A DNA stretch of 64,000 bases, taken from assembly GCA_963715745.1 (NCBI GenBank), contig OY970271.1, positions 3,658,001 through 3,722,000 on the forward strand, written 5' to 3'. Both the position numbers and the translations under genes were made by a program. The notes beneath the pieces are model-generated. The model was given only the letters and a program-made list of their open reading frames with translations, ran no database searches and was not told the origin of the DNA. Source of the DNA: CAWGJF01 sp963715745. Lineage in GTDB: Bacteria; Bacteroidota; Ignavibacteria; Ignavibacteriales; Ignavibacteriaceae. Position 1 is the stretch's first letter; each line of letters starts with the position of its first letter. Below, piece after piece: positions 33,601 through 40,800 of the stretch.

Positions 33601-33811
33601 TTATAGGAAGGAAGTAAACTTTATCAGCAAATCCTTCTGATGTTTGTATTGTTGCAATATTCGGATTAACAAGCACTGTTGTGATTCCATCTTCACGCAA
33701 AGCTTTTATTGCCTGTGAACCGGAATAATCAAACTCACCTGCCTGCCCGATTTGCAGAGCACCTGAGCCGAGAATTAGAACTTTTTTCGGTTTTTCTTTT
33801 TTCAACATCAT
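30614..33811 (-). CDS. carB: Carbamoyl-phosphate synthase large subunit
   Basis: A 1065-aa protein, normal for CarB (about 1073). Two homologous ATP-grasp halves (residues about 1-400 and 550-935), each opening with a GSGA.QIGQ/RIGSSVEFD nucleotide motif, an oligomerisation domain between them (about 400-550), and a C-terminal MGS-like allosteric domain. With CarA it makes carbamoyl phosphate from glutamine, bicarbonate and two ATP for pyrimidine and arginine synthesis. Its ATG overlaps the carA stop by four bases (ATGA), so the two are translationally coupled. Confidence 0.97.
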   Translation of the reverse strand: MMLKKEKPKKVLILGSGALQIGQAGEFDYSGSQAIKALREDGITTVLVNPNIATIQTSEGFADKVYFLPITAKYVEKVIDKEKPDSILLQFGGQTALNVGVQLYDNKVLEKNNIKILGTPVEAIKDTEDRLLFANKCKEIGLKVALSKTAKSVEEAISAAEEIGFPVMVRIAYALGGLGSGIVNNKTELSEKANKAFKFTGQILIEESLYGWKEVEYEIVRDKYDNCITICSMENIDPMGIHTGDSVVIAPVQTLSAKENFNLRSIGIKLIRHIGVIGECNIQYALDPKTGDYRIIEVNARLSRSSALASKATGYPLAFIATKLALGYALNEVENSITKETSACFEPALDYVALKFPRWDLQKFQQVSTRLGSEMKSVGEVMSLGRSFEEVLQKAIRMLDVGLKGFVCNDLNFSDLDQELKEPSDKRIFAIAVALKKGYSVEKICDLTKITPWFVHKMKNIVETKNKIINKKLEQIGFELMFEAKQNGFSDQQIAMLSGSDELTVRAFRKGMKIIPVVKQIDTMAAEYPAQTNYLYLTYHGIENDVIINGERKIVVLGSGAYRIGSSVEFDWCCVTAVNAINNSGYKSIMINCNPETVSTDYDICDKLYFEQLTLERVLDIIDKENPEGVIVSMGGQVPNNLAMKLYEAGVKIIGTSSLQIDNAESRHKFSQILDKLKIDQPGWTEVTTIDDAKNFSAKVGYPVLIRPSYVLSGAAMSIVLSEDELELYLKKATELNTEHPVVISKFITDAREIEIDAVADHGELFCYAIAEHVENAGVHSGDATIVLPPQRTYLETMRRIKNITRKIASEFEITGPFNIQFIAKDNDVKVIECNLRASRSFPFVSKTLKVNFIDIATRLMLGEKVASIDKSSFDLDYVGVKASQFSFTRLKGSDPVTGVEMSSTGEVACLGDDFNEAFLKSVISTGQKIPEKAVLLSTGTPKNKAELLEDLYILKEMGLKFYGTKGTSDYYKLNNIDVEVLYRPFDNAEPSILTYLNEGRIDMVINIPKTAEKVELDSDYIIRRKAVDLNIPLFTNVQATKRFIKALDQFRTLDFGIKSWDEYQ

Positions 33812-34902
33812 TTCAGTGACCTGACGAACATATCAAAAATAAATTCACAGTCATCCGGACCGGGAGAAGCTTCCGGGTGAAATTGTGCTGCAAAGAATGG
33901 TTTTGAGATATGAATTATACCTTCGTTTGTTCCGTCATTTTCATTAACAAACCATTCACGCCAGTCTTCTGAAAGTGATTCTGTTCTTACAGCGTAGCCA
34001 TGATTTTGTGAAGTAATGTAACATCTCTTCGTTCCAAGCTCGTTGCATGGCTGGTTGTGTCCTCGGTGACCATATTTTAATTTGTAAGTGTCAGCACCGG
34101 AAGCAAGTGCTAAAATTTGTGAGCCCAGACAGATTCCAAGAATCGGAATGTTTTCACTCATAGCTTTTTTTACATGTTCAATTGTCACTTTGTTTATTTT
34201 GGGATCGCCGGGACCGTTGGACAACATTATTCCGTTCGCTTTTATTTTGGTAAAATCATAATCATACGGAACACGGATAACAGAGATATTCCTTCCAAGG
34301 AAAGCACGGATAATGTTGTTTTTTGTTCCGCAGTCAATAAGAATTATTTTTTCTTTACCTGCCGGATATTCAACTGGTTCTTTAACTGAAACTTCACCAA
34401 CTAAATCAGTTTGATTTGGATCTGAAAATCCTGCCTTGCCGGCAGGCAGGTCCAATGAATTTTTTTCTTCAAAAATAATTTTCCCAATCATAGTTCCTTT
34501 TTCACGCAACTTTCTTGTAAGCATACGCGTATCTACACCCTGAATCGCCGGAATTTTTTCTTCCTTCAACCAATCACCCAAAGATTTTTCAGCAGACCAG
34601 TGAGAATATTTTTCAGAATAATCAGATACAATCAATGCACGGACGTGAATAGAATCAGATTCAAAATTCTTTAATAAATTATTTTCTTTGTCTTTTGAAG
34701 GGATACCATAATTGCCAATTAATGGGAAAGTACAGACAAGAATTTGTCCGCGGTAAGAGGGATCAGTCAAAGTTTCCGGATAACCGACCATCCCGGTATT
34801 GAACACAACTTCGCCGCTGGTGCTGTTTTCAAAACCAAAGCTGTTTCCTTTGAATTCTGTTCCATCTTCTAAAATTAGTGCAGCAGTTTTTTTATAACTC
34901 AT
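33808..34902 (-). CDS. carA: Carbamoyl-phosphate synthase small (glutamine amidotransferase) subunit
   Basis: A 364-aa CarA. The N-terminal CPSase small-subunit domain (TAALILEDGTEFKGNSFG) is followed by a class I amidotransferase domain with the nucleophile in LGICLGSQ (Cys258) and QFHPEASPGP giving the His/Glu pair. Between the two domains, at residues 152-158, is LPAGKAG, encoded by a 21-base palindromic insertion and absent from usual CarA. The ATG at 34902 is chosen because conserved sequence starts there; the longer frame begins with a GTG inside a terminator-like hairpin. No clear Shine-Dalgarno. Confidence 0.95.
   Translation of the reverse strand: MSYKKTAALILEDGTEFKGNSFGFENSTSGEVVFNTGMVGYPETLTDPSYRGQILVCTFPLIGNYGIPSKDKENNLLKNFESDSIHVRALIVSDYSEKYSHWSAEKSLGDWLKEEKIPAIQGVDTRMLTRKLREKGTMIGKIIFEEKNSLDLPAGKAGFSDPNQTDLVGEVSVKEPVEYPAGKEKIILIDCGTKNNIIRAFLGRNISVIRVPYDYDFTKIKANGIMLSNGPGDPKINKVTIEHVKKAMSENIPILGICLGSQILALASGADTYKLKYGHRGHNQPCNELGTKRCYITSQNHGYAVRTESLSEDWREWFVNENDGTNEGIIHISKPFFAAQFHPEASPGPDDCEFIFDMFVRSLK
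34430..34450. repeat. 21-bp palindromic element inserted in carA
   Basis: Near-perfect palindrome starting CCTGCCTTGCC and ending GGCAGGCAGG. Read on the coding (minus) strand it adds LPAGKAG in frame. A sister copy is at 37721-37741. Confidence 0.85.
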
Positions 34903-34912
34903 TTTTTCAGGC

Positions 34913-34939
34913 AAAAAAATAGCCACTCTATGAGTGGCT
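34913..34939 (-). promoter_or_regulatory. Terminator-like hairpin in the carA leader (candidate attenuator)
   Basis: On the minus strand AGCCACTC (34939-34932) pairs perfectly with GAGTGGCT (34928-34921) around a three-base loop, then ATTTTTTTGC. It ends about ten bases before the carA ATG. No minus-strand gene lies upstream (the next gene is the divergent PhoH gene), so a terminator here can only act on carAB's own transcript. Confidence 0.65.
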
Positions 34940-35278
34940 CATTAATAGGTCACGTTTATAAAATCATCAATGAATATTTTTTTAATTTTTGGTCTCAATA
35001 TTTCCGTTCAAGTTTCCGGCAAATATATAGTCACAAAAATTTATATCCAACACTTTCAGATTAATTTTCACTCAACAAAAAGATAAATCAAACAAATTAG
35101 CTTTTTAAATAAGAATTGTTATAATTGCATATAGAAATTAAATGTTCTTATTAAAAGGATATTTTTGCCGAAGGCATGGATTCCCAGAAAATTAACTTAT
35201 TTTATTCACCACTAAATCATTCCAAACAAGCTCTGTTTCTATTTTTACACCTATTAACCAATTCCTTACAATTACATT
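34940..35278. other. Intergenic region between divergent carA and phoH-type genes
   Basis: About 340 bases, very AT-rich, without a gene. It should hold the carAB promoter and leader and the PIN-PhoH promoter. On the minus strand TTGGAT and a TATATATT about 15-18 bases later (near 35020-35045) are a possible carAB promoter. I see no PyrR-type or other known leader motif. Confidence 0.5.
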
Positions 35279-36616
35279 ATGAGTAAAAAACCGAAAATTT
35301 TTATTCTTGATACTAATGTTATACTTCATGATTCTTCCTGCATAAACCAGTTCCAGGAAAATGATGTTGTTATTCCTCTAACTGTCCTCGAAGAGCTGGA
35401 CCAGTTTAAAAGAGGCAGCCAGGTAATAAATCTTAACGCCCGTGAATTTGCAAGAACACTTGATTCAATAACAGCACAGGATATTTTTAACGGCGGTGTT
35501 TCAATGGGTAACGGAAGAGGACTATTACGGATTGCTATTTCACGCGGACTTTCACCGGAAATAAAAGAAATTTTTAAAGAAGATACTCCTGATCACAGGA
35601 TACTTGGAGTCGCACTGGACTGGCAGAAAAAATATAAGGAAACAAATACAGTCATTCTTGTTACGAAGGACGTAAACCTGAGAATGAAAGCCAAATCTCT
35701 GGGTATTCTTGCTGAAGATTACACGACCGATAGAATTGGGAATCTTGAAGAACTGTATAGCGGAAAACAAATTATTGATGATTTTGATGATGAAAAAATA
35801 ATTGATCTTTTCCAACCGCCTTATGAAATCTCTTCTGAACCAATTCTAGAAAGATTGAATGGTGAAGCTCTTCCGAATAAATTTTTTATACTCAAAAACG
35901 GAACCCGTTCTGTGCTTGCTAATCTGGATCAAAATCTTGAACACCTGAGAAAAGTTGATAAAAATGTTATCTACGGAATTACACCAAGAAATGCTGAACA
36001 GACTTTTGCAGTTGATGCTTTAACTAATCATAATGTTCAGCTTGTCTCGATGACGGGAAAAGCTGGAACGGGTAAAACTCTGCTTGCACTTGCTGCTGCT
36101 CTTCATGTCAGAAAATCTTATCGACAGATTTTTGTTGCCCGTCCTATAGTTCCGTTAAGCAATAAAGATATCGGTTATCTGCCGGGAGATGTTGAGAGTA
36201 AATTAGCACCTTATATGCAGCCTCTCTGGGATAACCTGAAAGTTATTCAGGATCAGTTTCCGGAAACAGATAAAAACCATCAGCTAATAGATTTTCTTAT
36301 TAAAGAAGAAAAACTTGTAATTGAACCTTTGTCCTATATAAGGGGAAGAAGTTTGCAAAGAATTTTCTTTATAGTTGATGAAGCACAGAATTTAACTCCA
36401 CACGAAATAAAAACAATTATAACAAGAGCTGGTGAAGGTTCAAAACTTGTTTTCACCGGAGATATTTATCAAATCGATCATCCTTACCTTGACGCGCAGT
36501 CAAATGGTTTGTCTTATTTGATTGACAAGTTTAAGGGACAAAAACTTTACGCCCATATAAACTTAGAAAAAGGTGAGCGAAGTGTACTTGCTGAACTTGC
36601 GAGTAATTTACTATAA
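35279..36616 (+). CDS. PIN-PhoH family ATPase
   Basis: A 445-aa protein with an N-terminal PIN domain (about 1-150; FILDTNVILHDSS at the start, with acidic residues typical of these RNases) and a C-terminal PhoH ATPase domain carrying Walker A GKAGTGKT (near residue 261) and a Walker B-like FFIVDEAQNLTP. PIN-PhoH proteins (PhoH2/YlaK type) are RNA helicase-nucleases in the cases studied; the role here is inferred. No Shine-Dalgarno before the ATG. The following 255 bases (36617-36871) hold no recognisable feature. Confidence 0.92.
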   Translation: MSKKPKIFILDTNVILHDSSCINQFQENDVVIPLTVLEELDQFKRGSQVINLNAREFARTLDSITAQDIFNGGVSMGNGRGLLRIAISRGLSPEIKEIFKEDTPDHRILGVALDWQKKYKETNTVILVTKDVNLRMKAKSLGILAEDYTTDRIGNLEELYSGKQIIDDFDDEKIIDLFQPPYEISSEPILERLNGEALPNKFFILKNGTRSVLANLDQNLEHLRKVDKNVIYGITPRNAEQTFAVDALTNHNVQLVSMTGKAGTGKTLLALAAALHVRKSYRQIFVARPIVPLSNKDIGYLPGDVESKLAPYMQPLWDNLKVIQDQFPETDKNHQLIDFLIKEEKLVIEPLSYIRGRSLQRIFFIVDEAQNLTPHEIKTIITRAGEGSKLVFTGDIYQIDHPYLDAQSNGLSYLIDKFKGQKLYAHINLEKGERSVLAELASNLL

Positions 36617-36871
36617 TTATTTCACCTCAACTGTTTTTTGCACATTGATTATTTAACTTACTAAACAATTAGCAAAGTCAACCAAAGTTTGTATTACATC
36701 CAGGCCTTTATAAATTGAGATAGGCACTAAGGGAATTTTCAATTCTCTAACCTGTATATTAATAATTGCAGTATGGGCGATATTGCAATAATGGTTTAGT
36801 AATACTTCAATTCTTTTTTATCTGAAAAATGATCAAAGATAAAAATCACAACAAATTTATTTGGGATTATA

Positions 36872-37690
36872 ATGAGACTTTTCAGAAACATCCGCCAAAA
36901 GCTCGCAGCCGAAAATAAAGTGATGGCTTACTTTCGCTATGCAATTGGTGAAATTGTACTTGTTGTTATTGGGATTTTAATTGCACTTCAAGTAAATAAT
37001 TGGAATTCAGCGAGAATAGAAAAAAATAAAGAGTCCGTTTACCTTCAGAATATTAAACGCGATTTATTAGAGCAGATCAAATCAATTGATGATCAAATGA
37101 ATACTGAATTTGGTTTTTCAAAAACAGCAAAATCAATTATAAAATATTATAAAGAGCATCATAAATTCAAGGTTGATAGTGCTTTTACATCATCAATTGG
37201 AAGTTTAACAAGTCGAAGAACTTTTGTAAAAATCAATCCTACATATACCGAACTGCTCTCGTCAGGAAATGTTGACATAATTAGCGATAATAAATTTAAA
37301 GGTGACCTTATAAACTACTATCAGGAATTAGAACGTTTAGAGCTAATAATTAATAAAAATAATAATTTATTTACTGATGCGGTTTTCGTACCCGGTGTCA
37401 CGAGGTTGAGTGAACTTCAATCGTCTTCTGTATATGATGACCTGTTAACTTCAGAAATACTAACTCAAAATGAAAAAGACACTTTAGCTAATTACATACG
37501 TTTGAACGAAAATAATTTAAAAGCTATCACTGCTGCCCAGCTCGAGAAACCTGAAAATCAACTCACGATGATAAACTTAATCAATTTTAGGTACCTTCTT
37601 GCAAATCTTCATTGCGGTTTGCTAATGATCCAAAAAGAAAAAACACAAATACTAATAGATGAATTAAATACAAATAATGAAGATCTTTAG
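36872..37690 (+). CDS. DUF6090 family membrane-anchored protein
   Basis: A 272-aa protein beginning FRNIRQKLAAENKVMAYFRY and one membrane helix (IGEIVLVVIGILIALQVNNW, about 26-46), then a helical, largely polar domain. This N-terminus is the hallmark of the DUF6090 family, common in Bacteroidota and relatives, often in tandem copies, function unknown. A truncated paralog begins at 37677, overlapping its end by 14 bases. Confidence 0.85.
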   Translation: MRLFRNIRQKLAAENKVMAYFRYAIGEIVLVVIGILIALQVNNWNSARIEKNKESVYLQNIKRDLLEQIKSIDDQMNTEFGFSKTAKSIIKYYKEHHKFKVDSAFTSSIGSLTSRRTFVKINPTYTELLSSGNVDIISDNKFKGDLINYYQELERLELIINKNNNLFTDAVFVPGVTRLSELQSSSVYDDLLTSEILTQNEKDTLANYIRLNENNLKAITAAQLEKPENQLTMINLINFRYLLANLHCGLLMIQKEKTQILIDELNTNNEDL

Positions 37691-37805
37691 AAACATCAGG
37701 CAAAAACTTGCTTCCGAAAACCTGCCTACCGGACAGGCAGGTAAAGTAATGGCTTATTTGCGTTATGCAATTGGTGAAATTTTACTTGTTGTTATCCGAA
37801 TTTAG
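37677..37805 (+). pseudogene. Truncated DUF6090 paralog with palindromic insertion
   Basis: A 42-aa frame, FRNIRQKLASEN, then LPTGQAG, then KVMAYLRYAIGEILLVVIRI and stop. Compared with the intact paralog just upstream (KLAAEN|KVMAYFRYAIGEI) it is the same sequence with exactly seven extra codons, encoded by a palindromic element at 37721-37741. The rest of the gene is gone. It is probably a non-functional remnant of a tandem duplication. Confidence 0.8.
37721..37741. repeat. 21-bp palindromic element in the DUF6090 remnant
   Basis: Near-perfect palindrome starting CCTGCCTACC and ending GGACAGGCAGG. Same length and arms as the element in carA, with two or three differences at the centre. Inserted in frame (LPTGQAG). 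Confidence 0.88.
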
Positions 37806-37899
37806 TTGACAGAGAAATCGTAAAATAGAAACCTGGAATAAAAGCAAAATCAATAAAAAAGTATTTATCCAAGGTAGATATTATTGAAATATATATTTA

Positions 37900-40800
37900 A
37901 TGAAAAAGAAAACTCAACAACCTAAACCCGAACAAAAAATTTCTGAACTTGAAAAAGAGTTAGTCAAGAAAACCCGTGAACTTGAAATTGAAGCTTCACT
38001 TGAAAGAGTAAGAACTGTTGCAATGAGTATGAATAAATCTGAAGACCTATTGAGAATATGTGAAGTTTCATTTAATGAGTTTCAAAAATTAGGCTTCGAT
38101 CATCTCCGTAATGCTGTTATCCATATTCCAAATGATGATCAGAACTTTTATATGGATTACGATTATTCAGAATCACTTGGCAGCGCTATTGCAAAAATAG
38201 ATTATGGTTCTCATCCGATTGTTGATGAAATTCTCGAAAAGATCAGAAGTTCTAAAGACGCCTTTTTCGAAGTTTTAATTGGAGAAAATCAATTAAAAGG
38301 TTGGAGAGAATTCAGAAAAAAATCCGGGCAGCAGGAAGATCCACGATTAGATGATGCAACAGCGCTTTATTATTATCTGTTCTCTATTGGAATTGGAGAT
38401 ATTGGCATCTCAACTTTTAAACCGATCGATGAATCACAAATAAAAATTCTTAAACGGTTCAGAAATGTTTTTGAATTGGCTTATCGTAGATTTATTGATA
38501 TTCAACAAGCAGAAGCGCAGGCAAGAGAAGCGCAGATTCAACTGGCATTGGAGAGAGTTCGTGCAAGAACAATGGCAATGCAGAAAAGTGAAGAGCTAAA
38601 AGAAGTAATTCGGGTTGTTTATGAACAGTTTGTACACTTAAAGATCAATGTTGACCATGCAGGTTTTGTTGTTGACTATACACCGGGAGGCGATTGGCAT
38701 TTTTGGATCGCTGATGAGCAGGACATTCCTTCTAAAATAACGCATCCATATTTTGATTCTGTTTGGGCAAGTCAATTTAATGAAGCAAAAGAAAAAGGTG
38801 CTGACCTTTTTGCCACCAATTTAAATTTTGAAGAAAAGAACAAATTTTATAATGAGCTTTTATCTTATGTTCCCGGGTTACCGGCAGCATCAAAAGATTT
38901 TTATTTAAGCTGTCCCGGCCTTGCAGGATCAACAGCATTGTTTGATAATGTTTCTCTCTACATTGAAAACTTTTCCGGCACTCCGTATTCCGATGAAGAT
39001 AACAAAATATTGATGCGTTTTGGCAAAGTATTTCAACAAACTTACACCCGTTTCCTCGATTTACAAAAAGCAGAATTACAAGCAAAAGAAGCGCAGATCG
39101 AAGCCTCGCTCGAAAAAGTACGAGCCGTTGCTATGAGTATGAATAAGTCTGAGGATTTGTTAAGTATCTGCGAAGTCTCATTTAAAGAGTTTAGGAAATT
39201 AGGCTTCTATAATATTAGAAATGCTCTCATTCACATTCAATACGATGAGCAAAAGTATTTTATGGATTATGATTTCTCTGATTTAACGGGGGGCGCAATA
39301 ACAAAAATTGAATATGGCTCTCATCCAATTGTTGAAGATTATTTACAACAGATTAGAACGGCTAAAGATGCTTTTTACCAAGGAGTAATTAAAGAATGCC
39401 AACTTGAGGAATGGAAAGAATTCAGAAGAAACTCAGGCCAAATTGACGATCCCCAATTAGAAAAAGCAACTGCGCTTTACTATTATTTCTTCTCTATTGG
39501 TATAGGTGATATTGGCATTTCAACTCTACAACCTATCGATGAATCACAGAAGAATATTCTTAAAAGATTCAGAAATGTATTTGATCTGGCGTATCGAAGA
39601 TATTCCGATATTAAGCAGGCTGAAGCACAGGCAAGAGAATCCGAAATAGAGCTTGCATTAGAAAGAGTGCGGGCAAGAACGATGGCTATGCAGAAAAGCG
39701 AAGAGCTCAGGGAAGTAATTCAGCTTGTATATGAACAATTCGGTCGCTTGAATATCCATATTGAACATACCGGGTTTATCCTGGATTATAAATCAAGAGA
39801 TGATCTGCATATCTGGCTTGCTGATAAGCGCGAGATGCCTTCCGAGATAACAATCCCTTGTTTTGATTCTCCGCCCAACAACAGCATTAAAGAAGCAAAA
39901 GAAAAGGGACAGGATTTCTTTTCATACCTTCTGACTTTTGAAGAAAAAAACAAATTTTATAAAGAGCTTTTTAAGTTTATCCCCGGCGTGCCGCAGGAAT
40001 CATTGGAATATTACTTCAATTGTCCCGGCCTTGCCGGGTCGGGTGTACTCCTGGAGAATGTTGGTCTGTATATTGAAAATTTTTCGGGCAATCCTTATAC
40101 AGATGAAGAGAACAATACGCTTATGCGTTTCGGAAAAGTATTTCAGCAAGCCTATGTGCGTTTCCTCGATCTGCAAAAAGCAGAAGAGCAGGCAAGAGAA
40201 GCACGGATCGAGGCCTCACTTGAAATAGTCCGTTCGCTTGCCCTGGGCATGCATAAAAGCGAGGAAGTTGGGAAAGTAACTGACAGGTTGTTTGAGGAAC
40301 TTAATAAAATAATTCTAAAAATAATCGGCTGTACCGTAGTTGTAATTGATGAGAACAAAGACAGATGGGAAACCTGGCGGGCGAGAACAAAAATGGCTGT
40401 TAAACCATTGGAAGTTGCGTCTTACAAAAGATCTGTTGAAACCATGAAGAAAAACATACCCGGGTGGTTTCCTGAGTTTTATGCGGGTCTGGGTTCAAAA
40501 AACTCACGCTTGGTCAAGGAAATGTCAGGGGAAAGACGGATTCAATTGTTAAATTCGATAGCTGAGCAATATGGGTATTCAGACAAAGAAAGAGCCAGAT
40601 TATTAAAAATAACTCCCGAAAAATTTACTGCTCACTTTCTTTTTTTCAAGCTGGGTTATTTAGCATTGATTACTGAAGAGAAACTTCCGGAGGAGAATTT
40701 AACAGTTACGAGAAGATTTGTTGAAGTTTTTGATTTTGCTTATACAAGATTTTTAGATATTAAAAGAGCGGAAGAACAGGCCAGAGAATCACAAATTGAA

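Noticed and set aside
34903..34926. GTG upstream start for carA
   Set aside because: It lies within the terminator-like hairpin; conserved CarA sequence begins at the ATG at 34902.
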